Below are positions 1 to 11,640 of a DNA stretch of 64,000 nucleotides, piece by piece. The DNA comes from Carallia brachiata. Taxonomy: Eukaryota > Streptophyta > Magnoliopsida > Malpighiales > Rhizophoraceae. Under the pieces are notes generated by a model. It did no database searches and was not told the origin of the DNA. It worked only from the letters and a program-made list of their open reading frames with translations. The stretch spans positions 3,722,364 to 3,786,363 of the forward strand of contig JADCRB010000013.1 of the NCBI GenBank assembly GCA_021464245.1. Direction: 5' to 3'. The translations under genes were made by a program, and so were the position numbers. Each line of letters starts with the position of its first letter. Position 1 is the stretch's first letter.

Positions 1-129
1 ATTTATCAATATATTCAGTTTTTTTTTTTTTTTTTTTTTTTTGGTAAAACGGAACACCTCACTTTTTAACGTGAATACGTTAGTTAATGTAAGGTATTTA
101 TGAGATGTACATGCAATGCAAGTGTATGG

Positions 130-250
130 GCAAAAGGCTTGTGGCAGAATGTCAAAAAAAAAAAAAAAAAAAGAAAGGGCTTGTGGCAGAATGCTGACCA
201 GAAAAAAAAAAGAAAAAAAAAAAAAGAAAAAAGGCCTGTGGCAGGCAAGG
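130..250 (+). repeat. Three copies of a short motif separated by A tracts
   Basis: The motif GGCTTGTGGCAGAATG occurs at about 137 and 178, and a degraded form (GGCCTGTGGCAGGCAAGG) at about 233. The copies are separated by runs of A mixed with a few G. It looks like local duplication with slippage in A tracts. The predicted peptides over it on both strands are low-complexity Lys or Phe runs and are not genes. Confidence 0.6.
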
Positions 251-739
251 GCGCGTGGTTAATGGTTATTGTCAGTAAATTCAAATGACAAAAGAGTTGC
301 CGTGGATCTGCAATTAGGATTATCCTTTTTTTTTTTCTTTTTTTTTTGAACCGTAAGTCTAAAAAATAAAATAGATTGATTAAAATTAAAATGAAATATT
401 AAAAAATCTAATAAAATGTCTTATCCTAACTGGTCGTGGTAAAAGCACAGGACGAAGAAGTCTGCAAGTAGATTTCAGCTAATTTGTACTTGTATTTGTA
501 TTATTTTTAAAAAAAGATTACCAAAACACATGAAATAGATACAGTAGTATATTTACACATATAATCATAAGTCACAACTATTAGTTGAAATTTTTATATT
601 TTTTGGGGAAAACTTTTTTTTATTTACACATGTAATTTTTATGTTTTTATTTATTATAATCGGTGATTAATTTAAAATATGTTCAAGTTTGAAATGTCTT
701 ATTATTCGTATCTTCTTGGAAATGATTTTTCTTTTTATA

Positions 740-1010
740 TTTATTTGCATGAAAATATTTTATAAGAAAAAAATTTCCTCATTTTTTGATAGTTGTTTCA
801 CGTAAAATATTTTATAATAAAAAATTTAGAGAAAATTTGAAAAAAAATTTTAAAATTTTTTAAAAAAATAATTTTTTTTTACAAAACTGATGTTATTTTT
901 TTAAAAAATATATAAAATATATTTTAAATAAATAATAAAAATTATTATTTTTATTATAAATAATTTTTTTTATAAATATTTTATAAAAATAAATTATTTT
1001 ACAACGTACT
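740..1010. repeat. Dispersed repeat of the TGTAAAATATTTTAC type
   Basis: This block carries the phrases CACGTAAAATATTTTATA and AAAACTGATGTTATTTT. The same phrases occur in opposite orientation at about 16,795-17,060 (AAAATAACATCAGTTCTG and TGTAAAATATTTTACGTG). Two inverted copies 16 kb apart suggest a short non-autonomous element family. Ends and target duplications could not be defined. Confidence 0.45.
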
Positions 1011-1998
1011 CTTAATACTTTTTGGGTATCAATTCAAGTCCCTCCTTTATGCCTACGCGTGCCAATATGTTTTTACACATGGGATTGACATAATAATATG
1101 TCACGTGCGCTATTTGTGGTCACAACTGTTATATGACTTTCTATTTGTCACAATTTAATCATTAAAGCATATTTATTTTTTTTTAATGAAATTATACACA
1201 TACGTTTAATATCTAATTAATTTAATAATTTATTTATTTTTTAAAATTTAATATATTTTTTATAATCAAATTATTTAAATTGCGTGTGCAAATTTTATTA
1301 TTACAGATATGTAACATGTATAATTTTTTTACTTTTTTTTTTCGTCAAATTTAGCATACCAAAATTAATCTTGTGACATGTTAAGGCTCTATCATGTGAG
1401 CAACATCCGCATGAAATTTTCATTATAAATTTTCCCGAAATTCAAAATAAAACACTCTCTTCAGTTGGTCCATAAGCACGACAATTATATTCCAATTTGC
1501 CAATAAATGTAGCTTTCTGTTTTATACAAGAAGTTGAGTGAAATAAATATTCTATAACCTATAATTTATTTTTCGTCAATTTAAAAATGATAAACATAAT
1601 TTTTTTAAAAAAGAAAAAACTATATCTAAAATTTTGAGTCATCCAACACTATCTAATATCTCATCTATTTTTTTTTAAATTTAACTATCTAATAACTCAT
1701 ACCACTACGTAATTTACTAAGATAAGTTATTTAGTTTTTTTCTTTATCAAATTGGGCCTGGTTTCGGACGAGTCAACCTCAAACTAAACCATACCATTTT
1801 AATTTATATATATGTAATTATTTTAATTATTATTATTATTATTATACGTTGGATATAGGCCAACTAAATAAATCGAGCCTACCCATATAAGTATAGTCTC
1901 TTTTTAGATAAAGGGTGTCCAAGAAGGATCTAAATTTTCATCAAGTGATTTATTTTACCCAATTGACTTTAAATTTTGATGTGATATTAGAGTCTAAA

Positions 1999-2070
1999 AT
2001 CGTTGTACGTGAGATGTACAAAATCGTTGTACGTGAGATGGACTAATATCGTGGTATATAAGATGGACTT
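1999..2070 (+). repeat. Short tandem repeat, about 24 bp x 3
   Basis: The phrase AAAATCGTTGTACGTGAGATG appears twice in immediate succession and is followed by a diverged third copy (TAATATCGTGGTATATAAGATGG). Confidence 0.6.
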
Positions 2071-3699
2071 AACAATCAGTGAACAATAATTCATTAATAT
2101 TAAAATTATTTTTAAAATTTAAAATTTTTGAATTCAAGTTGGATTTAGAACCACTTAACTTGAAAAATGGCCTCAACCAATATTGCTAATAATAAAATTT
2201 AATAATAAACCTCAACCGCAATTGCATTTCAATTTTCTTTTTGTTGGGATTTTTCTAAAATAAATGAATTACATCTCATTTTTTTGGAGTATGTTTGGCA
2301 TTTGAAATTTGAATACATAACTTTTTTTATTTTTTATTTTTTTTCCTTTCTTTTGTTCCTTGTCTCTTTCAATCAATCCATGAAAATAATAATAAAAGAC
2401 GAAGAAACAGTCTATTTTGTTCAAATTTAGCTCAAGATAATATTGATATTTTCCTGGGGGAAATCTTTCTTGAACACAGTCTCTGATTTACGGCGAATTT
2501 TTCTGATATATACAAACTACAGTAAAATATTTGAAATTAAAAAAAAAAATCCAATATTGGTTAATGGAAAAGTTTGATGGCCAGGCGGTCTTTATTTTTT
2601 TCTTGTTTGGTTTCGGAGAACACAAAAATCTCCTCCAATTAACCAATTAAATAAGTATTAATTAAATAAAATTCCGTCAAAACGTTAAACTGCTAAATAA
2701 AATCTGAATACTCGCATGTTTGTCATTCCACCCAACAACTCTTTATTGTTTTATTCAGGGAAAATGTACCCTTTTTATAAAAACAAAAAAAAATTAAGAA
2801 ATGAAAAAACACAAGGAGATGTCACTTTCTGATTGAAAATGATTGCGCTGGCGGTAAATTATATTGACTAAATTTATAAAAGATCAAACTTTACAAAGTA
2901 TAATAAGAGTCATAGTCACTTTTAAAATTGAGTAGGGTTAAATGTGTGTTTATTTTCACTAAATACGTTAGTAAGAATTTGAACTTCCTTGACAAAGATT
3001 TAAACTCAAAACTTTATAATACAAATAAAACATTCTAACTACTAAACCACGGCAATTCACGATAAACCTAATCTAGAAATCTTTTCGCATGAATGTCATG
3101 TAAAATGAGGAAGAATCATAGTCATTCATCAATATAGGAGGAACCCAGGTCAAATAAACCATTGCCTTGTTTGCCTCTTGACTCCTTATGTTGGTGTGTA
3201 TGGAAAATTGGTAATGCACTAATTTATTAGTATCATATATGCATATGTAAGTTATATTTTTTCCTTCATAAAGTAAATTCATATATGAATTTCCAGCTGT
3301 CTCCCAAATCATCTAGCCTATGACCATTATATTTCTTGTTAGACTAAAAAAATTACAAATAAGTACATGTTATAAATACTTTTCAACTATGTCTATGATA
3401 CATGAAAAAAGTCCTATGATAGAAGATATCGCATGCTGCATGTTGAAGGAAAAAAAAAAAGTCAAGCTAATGTGCTTTATTCATAATTATTAAAAAAAAA
3501 AAGACCAATTGGCGAACCATCTACGGGACCATTTTTCGCACGAAGTAGGCACGAATTTGATTTGATTTTCACTTTTGGTAAAATAATATGTTCATACATT
3601 TTGACAGTACTAAATCAGAAGAATAAAGCAACATCCTGTCCACCGTATCTCTGCAACCAAGCAAAACCAAATGTTTAGTCACACCAAACGCGTTCGGGT

Positions 3700-3823
3700 G
3701 GGGAGACTGTGTGCATACACGCGTGTGTATGTGTGTGCACGTGGAGGGCACACGTGTGGGTGTCCGTGTGTGCGCGAGCTCGCGGGTTTCACACGTGCAT
3801 GTGTGTAAGAGAGAGTGTGTGTA
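3700..3823. repeat. TG/CA-rich simple sequence after the last TBP-paralogue exon
   Basis: An imperfect (TG)n/(CA)n tract with several ACGTG cores lies just downstream of the TBP-paralogue stop, in its 3' UTR or terminal intron. The canonical TBP gene carries a (CT)n tract in the equivalent position. Confidence 0.7.
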
Positions 3824-5536
3824 TTACCACTGCTGGACCTTCCTGAACTCTGTAAGGATAGGATATATGTTCTGAAAGGCTGTGTAAGTGTCCTCTCTCG
3901 CCTGAAAATGTCACAAAAGGAAACAAAAAGAAAAGAAAAAAATCAGCAGGAATCTTTCATCCAGATGACAGGACACAGAAAAGAAAATTACTGAACTCAC
4001 CTTGGCTTCGGTGATCACAAGTTTTCCTGACGCAAATATTAGAAGCACAACCTTTGGCTGTTTCATGCGATAGATTAGGCCCGGAAAGATTTCAGGTTCA
4101 TACTGCAGGAATCCATTACAGGAAACCACAAATGTTTGATTAATGGGACAACCACTGAAAACTGCCCTCATTGCTAAATTTAGTTCAATTTGTTGTTAAC
4201 TTACGCTTGAAAAGGCACCATGGAAGCTTGCAAGACCTTCAAGTCTTATTGGAAACTTAACATCACAGGAGGCAACGATATTCTCTATCTTGAAGTCCTG
4301 GAAATTGCAGCAAAAAAAACAAAAAAATTAAGCTGTTCAACCTCATGGCTTGAATGGTTCAGCAAAACGATTTGTGCAGGGATGGATTGATACCTTGAAC
4401 TCGGCAGGGTAACCAAGTTGTTCAACAATTTGAGCATACTAAAACCAAAGAAGGAAAAAAAAGTGGAAGAGAAACATTATGCCAAATTGATGCATTTCTA
4501 TAGAATGTGAAAGCAGAACGTTTTCAGAGAAGCAACAGGTACCTTCCTTGCTGCCAGTTCCGACTGTTCTTCGCTCTTGGCACCTGTGCACACCTGTAAA
4601 ATAACTCCCTACTTAAGGAATGGCCATTGCAGTTAAAATCATAATTAAGGAATGACAACATTTTAGCCGACAAACAAGAAACAATTTGAGATAAGCGTTT
4701 CAATACACGAGACTCATATATTTGTAAGGTCTTAAGAAAGCTCGATGTACGAAAAAGATTTTTTCTAAGATTCTCGTTACTCTTTCCATTCAGACAATGT
4801 GGTGTTATTTACTCACCATCTTTCCTGAGGCAAAAATTGAAATTGTAGCTTTTGGCTCCTCGTTCCTCATAATGACTCCAAGAGGACGCTGCAGAGACAT
4901 GAGTAAGCAGTTGAACAATCAACTTCCAATTCCAACAGAGGAAGAAGAAAAAACAATATCCCGCAGATTTTAATTAAACCAGTCACTTACCTTGGAGTTG
5001 TATTTTGCATTAGGGACTCGGGATGCTATCTGCATAAGATCCAGCTTGCAGTCCAGGTTCACCGTAGACACTATGTTCCTATGGTCATGTAATATAAACA
5101 AGATAAAACAACAATATGTCACATAGATTAATCAAAATTGAACAAAATCAGTCAATAAGAGAAAAGTGGGCATGGAAATAAACATGCTAAATACAATTAA
5201 AATTAAAAAGTTTAGATACCTACACGTTTATATATTTACATATTTCAAATAAGAGATATTCTAGAGAGTATAATTTTATTAAACACAAATGAACACATAT
5301 TGATATGAATTATTAAATAATTAATTTTAAAAAAATAAATTATTAAATATTATTAAATATATGAATTAATTTCTATCCAATTAAAAATAAATTATGTAAT
5401 ATTCTTGAGACAAATTGATATTATACGCACCACATAAAGCAAGTAGCAGACAAAAAGGGACTTACTGAAAAGTGGGAGTGACGTCTGAAGGGGGCTTCGA
5501 AATCATATTGGATGTCAAATCCTGATCCGTTGCCAT
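3824..5536 (-). CDS. Divergent TATA-binding protein (TBP) paralogue
   Basis: TBP nucleates the general transcription machinery on promoters in the nucleus. Eight coding exons join with GT-AG borders: 5466-5536, 4991-5078, 4817-4888, 4543-4593, 4394-4438, 4205-4297, 4001-4102 and 3824-3901, giving about 199 residues against about 200 for plant TBP. Exon sizes and phases equal those of the canonical copy at 55.6 kb. The first repeat is altered: the exon that normally starts RFAAVIM reads RPLGVIM, so a DNA-intercalating Phe is Pro; MRIREPKTT is MRNEEPKAT; and helix [14 protein letters not shown] is [14 protein letters not shown], losing basic residues. The second repeat keeps its two Phe (FPGLIY, LIFASGK). 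No frame break is visible. An in-frame ATG lies 12 nt upstream at 5548; I chose 5536 because MATDQD resembles the usual MAEQ start. The frame ends QQW-TAA, or TG may be spliced as in the other copy. It could be a neofunctionalised gene or an early pseudogene. Confidence 0.85.
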
Positions 5537-6129
5537 AAGCTTTTCCATAATGTGCACTACTAATCACACAACTGAAGTGAATAAAAGGCCATGAGTCCAA
5601 CGAAAAAGGAAAAGAAATATATGACAAAAACAGTTCTTTGGTAGCACAATATTGTAAGATTTTTTCAGTTGCCTTTGTTTGGATTCAAACATTCACATAA
5701 ATAATAGGTTAGTGTAAGCGTCAATTCTTACAAATCTTAATTTCAAATTTAAATTCAATTAGTGTCTTGTAGGGGCATAATTTTTTTTTTCCTTTTAATT
5801 TAAATAAGATTCCCAATTTCCAATTTATTTTTAAAATCAAATGGATCCACCCATAGACCAAAACCACAACGAAGATTTGGTGTAAAAAGAAAATAAATCA
5901 AATTAACCTCTTTCGGGTAAGAGGAAGAATCAAGAAAATTAAAGAATTCAAGATTCACCGCTCAAAAGATAATGGGTCCAGCTGACAGGTGTTTTGGCTA
6001 AAAATACTTGGGGTAAATATGGGGAGAAGGTAATAGAGTAATTTGGGAGGAGATGAGTTCGAGTTTCAGAATTCGTAACAGGCTAGCGTGTTTTATAGGG
6101 AGGTGGTTGCTTATTTCCTTTCTTTTCAA

Positions 6130-6290
6130 GCGATGTGGGACTTTGGGAGTTCTCAAGTCAACACTCACCTTAAAGCTGTGTTTTTTTTTTCTCTAAGCGA
6201 TGTGGGATTTTGGACTCATCAGGTCATCAGTTGCCTTGGAACTTTTTTTTTTACCTAAGCGATGTGGGAGATTTGGGAATTCTACTCGTT
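6130..6290 (+). repeat. Three copies of an AAGCGATGTGGGA motif
   Basis: AAGCGATGTGGGA with similar following sequence (a TTTGGGA-like phrase, then ATTCT or CATCAGG) recurs at about 6129, 6197 and 6257, giving a degenerate tandem array of about 60-68 bp units between T tracts. Possibly derived from a transposon; the family was not identified. Confidence 0.6.
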
Positions 6291-6429
6291 ATTTTAACGT
6301 TCATTCTTTAAAATAAAAATTTAAGTCTCACATTATTTGTGAATTTAAATATTAGATTTTTCTTTTTCTTTTTTTGGTTTTGCTTTTGAATTTATGTACT
6401 GGTTGTTTACAATAAAAATTGAAATTAAA

Positions 6430-7000
6430 ATTGTGACGTTATCAACCATTGAAAGCTCCATGGGACTAGCAATGCTATTTGCTTAAGATCAATCTTTCAT
6501 CAGAAATTTTCTTTTTAGTTTTTTCCATCCTTTTTTTTTAATCATCAACCATTGAAAGCTTCATTCAATTTCATGAAACCAAATTTTTAAAATAGATTGG
6601 ACCCTGATCCAAACGGCCAAACAAAGGTTTGGTTCTCTAGATCATCTGTTTGACCAATGAAATAGTGATTGAATTGGTAGGTCAATTTTTTTTTAAAAAT
6701 AACTAATATTTTATGTTATATAAAAATAAACAAAATGCATCAAAATAAAATTTCACCTTGTGCACACAACTAGTCTTCATAAAATAATATAATCACATAT
6801 AATTTTCTTGACCAAAAAAAAAAAAATCCTACAAATTCACCAATCCAACCATCTAATCGAACCATTCGGATCACTTTAAATTAACGGTTTTTTCCTATTC
6901 AATGTCATATCCAGTTTTTCGATTTTTCCACAACAATTTTTTTTTTTTCAAATTATTAACCATTGAAAGCTTCATTCAATTTCATGAACAATGGGACTTA
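6430..7000. repeat. Direct repeats flanking a roughly 400-bp AT-rich insert
   Basis: The phrase ACCATTGAAAGCTTCATTCA with following TTTCATGAA occurs at about 6548 and again at about 6959; a shorter copy (ACCATTGAAAGCTCCATGGG) lies near 6450. Between the long copies are phrases such as GAACCATTCGGATCAC that resemble the repeat at 22.28-22.68 kb. This suggests an inserted repeat plus local duplication; borders are not certain. Confidence 0.4.
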
Positions 7001-7252
7001 CAACTCAAACAATCATCTAAAACCTTGGAATGATTTACTAGCAGTGAAATATTAGCACTGTCAGGGAAATAGCATCCAAAGAGATAAAAGTGCATAGCTT
7101 AAAGATAAGAAACTTTGTTTGACAAAAAGTGCATAGTATAAAGCCAAAATACAAATCCAAACAAATTGGATTGAAGAAGTAAAAAGATGAGCCTAGCAAA
7201 CTAATAGCCCCTGTGTGGAAGCTGGTCAGGAGTGTCCTGACTCTCCTCTTCT

Positions 7253-8774
7253 ATGGCTTCACTTCTTTCCTTATCTCTTCCCAAACCAAGCATAATCAAA
7301 GCAACTTCATCAACTACATCCACCAACACCACCACCACCCTTTCCATTCCAGAGACCCTGGATGAGAAGTTTGGCAGGAAAGGCATCAAATTCTTGGAAT
7401 CCAATAACATTCCAGTTGTTGAGCTAACAGTAAGAAATGGAAGCTCCTTAAGGCTGCACATACCTGATGCTCATATAACCTCATACAAGCCAAAAGTTTA
7501 TTGGAAGGATGATGGTTTTGAGGAACTCCTTTTCACAGTGCCTGGTACTGAAAAGGAGTCCAGTAAAGCTAAGGGTGGCATTGGTTTGATTGTCAATGAT
7601 GTCTCTCAAGCTGGTTCTAAAGGGTCACTGATTTCTGGTTCTGAGTGGACTGTGACTGATGTTGATTCTGATGCCATTGATGCCCTTCAGGTACTCTGCC
7701 TAATTGCTCACAATTAGTTCAAGCCATTGATGCCTTTCTGGTTCTAGAGGTCCTCTGCATTACCAAAATTTGATGCCTTTTTCATTGGCTTGTTGCAGGT
7801 TGAATTGAGCAGTAGCAGTGGAAATCTTGACATATCTTACATAGTCACGCTCTATCCGGTGAGCATGGCAGCAGCAGTTATAGTAAAAAACAATGGCAGG
7901 AAACCTGTGACTCTAACTAGTGCTATCCTAAGTCATCTGAAGTTCAAAAGGCGCAGACAGGCCGGGATCCAAGGGCTGCGTATGTGTTCTTACTGCACGC
8001 ACCCTCCTTTATCTTCACCTTTCGAAATCATGTCCCCAGCCGAAGCCATGAAAACTGAATCGCCTGGACTGTTTGATTTTGGTTTCGAGCCTGAGGAGAA
8101 ACCAGGGTCATGGAGAGTGCAGGATGTTCCCTTCACAATATTGAAGCGTAAGCTTAGTAGGGTCTATGCTGCGCCACCTGAAGAGAGAATAAAGGGAGTT
8201 TATCAAACCCCACCTTCAAAATATGAAACATTGGATCAGGTATTATAATTTGTCATGACTATATATCCACTTGCATTTGTTTTGAAGCCAAGTCAAATAA
8301 TTTTAGAAGTACATTTCATTTCAGAGTGTAAAATGTATTCTTTTCTTATTTTTGGTATGTAAAATGAGATTGAAAGTGAATGCCTTTTGTGGGTGTTGAG
8401 CGCTATAGTTCATGGAACATCCTTGGCACAAAAAAGAGTTTTAGTTCACATATGCAACCAGAATGTCTGTGTTAGTCTACAAATGGTTTCTTAGAAATTT
8501 TATGTCAATTGATCATGTAGACCTGCAGAAGATATGTATTGTAATGATAATTTCTGGTTTATTTCAGGGACTTGAGCTATTCTTCAGGGTGATAAGAATG
8601 GGTTTTGAAGACATTTATGTATCGAGCCCCGGATCGTTAGCAGAGAAGTATGGTAGGGAGTATTTTATATGCACCGGTCCAGCTGCAATGTTGGTGCCTG
8701 TTGTTGTGGCACTGGTGAAGAGTGGAGGGGGGCGCAGATTATTGAGCATGATAACCTGTAATTACATCTGTTAA
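7253..8774 (+). CDS. PNSB2: Photosynthetic NDH subcomplex B subunit PnsB2 (NDF2), 3' end frameshifted
   Basis: PnsB2/NDF2 is a chloroplast protein of subcomplex B of the photosynthetic NDH complex, which drives cyclic electron flow around photosystem I; it has a galactose-mutarotase-like fold. Exons 7253-7690, 7799-8239 and 8568-8774 join in phase (LQ|VEL and DQ|GLE). The first ~25 residues are Ser/Thr-rich, like a plastid transit peptide. Family-like stretches include [37 protein letters not shown] and [13 protein letters not shown]. The final 16 codons are out of frame: as read, the protein (about 361 aa) ends in an unrelated tail at 8774, while the next frame from 8711 encodes [16 protein letters not shown] and a stop at 8759-8761, which matches the usual C-terminus. 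One base (an A after GTGGCA near 8711) appears to be missing. Whether this is real or a sequence error cannot be told here. NDF5 lies 0.9 kb downstream in the same orientation. Confidence 0.88.
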
Positions 8775-9652
8775 TAGTAAAAATCCGAATTCTTTTTTTT
8801 CTTTTCTTTTTTCGTTTCTAAAGTTCATAATCCTTTTTTCCCCTTCAAATTTCTCGTTTGTTGCTGGAAGTTGGTTTGTCTTAACTCACACTACACAAGG
8901 GGATGCCATCAAGTTTCATTTATACTTCAGCCTGTTTGTGAAAAAAAAGTATGAGATTAAGCACATTTGACTCTTCCTCAAACCCTATGGTGTAGAAGCC
9001 TTGTGCACATGCAAATCCTTTGAGGGCGAGCCTTGGTATTACGGAAAAATTATTATGATATAATGCGTTACTCATAGTGACTATTAGACTTCAAAAGAAA
9101 AGTATCGACTACAACATTAGATGATATGACATGATATGGTAAGTAAAAAAGTTGTGCCATGAACAATGAGTGACAAATGAAATTTATAAGTAAATAATAG
9201 TCGAACTGGAAAGAAGATCAGCAATTCAGCATCATTGGTCTTTTGTGATTTTATAAAAGAAGCAGCAAGACAAAATGTGTGGCCGAAAAAAAAAAGAGAA
9301 TAAAAGAAGGAGAAAGAAAAGACATGGGAAAATCTAACCAAAATGAGGTAATTTATTTTCATTATTCAAAAGGATAAGATTGAATGGTTGGCCAAGGACC
9401 TGATGTTTAGATAGCAGCAGAAGACAATGAGCTTGCCAAAATATACAAGAGGGGAAGCAAATCAAAAAAATACCTCAAAATATCAATGTAGCTTTCTTTT
9501 AAAACCAACCAACCAAACAAGCTGACATGCGAGGATAAGTCGGTCCCACAGCTCTCTCTTCCCATTGTGTGCAAAGAAAAATGCAAGTGGTTCCATAATC
9601 TGCTTATTTTTGCACAGTGCAACGTAATTCATGATTTCAAAGAAGAATAACC
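8775..9652. other. Spacer between PNSB2 and NDF5
   Basis: Contains the 3' end of PNSB2 and the upstream region of NDF5. The open frames on the minus strand at 9117-9362 and 9407-9622 have no family resemblance and are treated as chance. Confidence 0.6.
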
Positions 9653-11635
9653 ATGGCTTTCAGATTGTGCTGTTCACCAAACTTTATTCCAAGCTCCTTC
9701 ATAAATCCCAATACGAAACATCTATGTTCTCTACACTCTTTCCTTCCCTCAAGTTCTATTCACTACAGTAGCAAGAAGAGAGAATTCCCTGTTCCCTCAG
9801 TGGCTTCAATCCCATATCAACCCCTCAACTTGGACTATTTGAAGGAAGAATTCAGTGGCCATGGGGTTACCTTTGAGGGTCTTGGTGACCTTTGCATTGC
9901 CAAGTTGGCATTGGCTAATGGAAGCACAGCCAAATTGATGCTGCCAAGTGGTTTAATCACATCATACATGCCTCTCATGTGGCATGGAGGCACACTTGAG
10001 TTGCTGCAAACATCAGTCCTGGAGGGAAAGGATGGCAATGCTGTTATACAGGGAGGGGTGTCCCCATACTTCAACTTTGAAAGTGATGGTGAAGCTCTAT
10101 GGTCTCCAAGTAACTGGCGTATTGATGACATTAGAGGACATTCTCGAGACAATATTCAGGTTTGTCCACGATACATCTTGGACTTGCAATTTTAGATCAT
10201 GAAAAATTGAATCTTTTAAATTAGTTATTTACTAGATTTGCCCGGAAAGGAGAATCTATGAGACAGTACAAGAGAGACATGGCTATTGGTGCACAATACC
10301 AGGAGCTGGTGTGGAAATTAGTTTATAGGGTCAAATTTCCACAAGAATACTTGAACTTGAAAATTACATTTTGACACTGCAAAAACGTTTCAGAACCTCT
10401 CCTGCTAAATGTTCTCTTGATTCTCTCCCTTAATCAATATTCTTTAATTCTATCCATGTGATTTTTGCTTGAAAACTCTTTTTTTGGTGTGAAACCCCCG
10501 GTATCTGGAAACCACGTTAACCCGACTAATCCGGTTTGAGTATCTGTGGAACCGCTTGTAGAGGCTGGTTATCCCAGAGCCGTTCTCTTCATGCACAACA
10601 CTCGAACCCAAGACCTTGCTTAAGGGCTTGAAAACTCTTTTACATCTGTTTGGATTTATATACATATTGAACAATGAACTTGAACAATGCAGGTTGAACT
10701 TAGAAGCACTGATCCAAATGACATGGTTGATGTACGATACATTGTAAGTCTCAGAGAAGACACCTTAAGCTCAGAACTGGTGGTCTCGAACGTACACACT
10801 TCACCAATCAAGTTCACAGGCTCTCTTATTAGCCATTTAACAGTGAGCACACCAGAGGCTACATTTGCGTGTGGATTAGAAAGATCAAATTTCTTTACAA
10901 GCCATATGTTGATGTCAAACTTTAGCATAGTTCCTCCTGGTCTCGATGAAGAAAATGGACTTGGCACTGGCCAAACGTGTGGTTATACAGGCCTCAAAGG
11001 AAATTCACCTGGCTGGGGTGCGAAAAATCAGAACAATGCTGATGAAGCAAGAGCTGGGCAAACAGTGTGTATCGAAGAAAGTGAGGGTGAAGAAGATGAT
11101 AATTATAAGAATCTAACCGAGCAAATGAGCAGGATTTACACCAGTGCACCACGGGACTTCACAGTTATTGACAGAGTACTTTCCTTAACCAATAACATTT
11201 CTGCATTCCTCTCTTTTCTCTGATACAACTGCATCCATGGAGCAATTTTCTGATTAATCCAATGCTATTATCTGAAATACTAATTTCTTAGCTCTGATGC
11301 ATCGTATTTTCCTACAAAAAGCTTCAACAAGTGCTGCTTAGCAAGGTTTATAATTATATGTGCAGACTCTTCTTTCTTTTCTGCAAATTCAATATAATGA
11401 AATATGGGGTTTTTTTTTTTGGTCTGTTGATCATCAACAGGGAAGAAGAAACTCGGTTGTCGTAGGAAGAGAAGGGTTCAATGAACTATACATGTTTAGT
11501 CCCGGGTCGGATTATAAAAGCTATGGCAAGTATTCCTTCATATGTGTTGGACAAGCAGCCATCCTCAAACCTGTAATTCTGAGTCCCAGAGATGTATGGA
11601 CAGGTGGGCAGCAGTTGCTTAACCCAAATCTCTAA
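9653..11635 (+). CDS. NDF5: NDH-dependent cyclic electron flow 5 (NDF5), PnsB2 paralogue
   Basis: NDF5 is the PnsB2/NDF2-like protein needed for accumulation of the chloroplast NDH complex. Exons 9653-10159, 10693-11175 and 11441-11635 join in phase (NIQ|VEL and DR|GRR), giving about 394 residues without a frame break. Intron positions match those of PNSB2 next door (after the ..IQ/LQ before VEL, and before the C-terminal GxxEL/YVxSPGS-like block), which supports tandem duplication. The first ~50 residues are rich in Ser and basic residues, as expected for plastid import. Compared with PNSB2 the middle region carries an acidic insertion (EESEGEEDDN) before MSRIYTSAPRDF. The end (GGQQLLNPNL) differs from the EHDNL end of PNSB2, which separates the two paralogues. 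The start Met follows a G/A-rich leader and is the only ATG in frame. Confidence 0.85.
10475..10640 (-). mobile_element. tRNA-derived SINE-like fragment in NDF5 intron 1
   Basis: Read on the minus strand, this stretch contains GGTCTTGGGTTCGAGTGTTG, matching a pol III B box (GGTTCGANNCC), followed by CCGGATTAGTCGGGTTAACG. This combination is typical of plant SINE bodies or tails. No clear A box or target duplication was found, so it may be a truncated copy. The 74-residue open frame on top of it is not a gene. Confidence 0.45.
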
Positions 11636-11640
11636 GTTTA

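Larger units (their letters stand above)
1..3700. other. AT-rich intergenic DNA without a recognisable gene
   Basis: No reading frame here has family resemblance or plausible splice-linked partners; the short open frames at 84-288 and 3073-3312 look like chance. The stretch is dominated by A and T tracts. Three things can be picked out: a motif repeated three times at 136-250, a palindromic dispersed repeat near 740-1000, and a short tandem repeat at about 1999-2070, each listed separately. Confidence 0.7.
5549..7252. other. Intergenic and promoter region between the TBP paralogue and PNSB2
   Basis: Holds the upstream region of the leftward TBP paralogue (proximal to 5549) and of the rightward PNSB2 gene (proximal to 7252). 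No TATA box could be assigned with confidence. The middle holds two repeat blocks listed separately. No gene is seen. Confidence 0.6.

Noticed and set aside
84..288. Open frames on both strands with Lys or Phe runs
   Set aside because: Low-complexity translation of A/T tracts; no family resemblance.
5421..5627. 68-codon minus frame over TBP-paralogue exon 1
   Set aside because: Different frame from the TBP start and crosses the exon 1 donor; no resemblance to any family.
7201..7461. 86-codon minus frame opposite PNSB2 exon 1
   Set aside because: Antisense to the transit-peptide region; composition driven by Thr codons of PNSB2.
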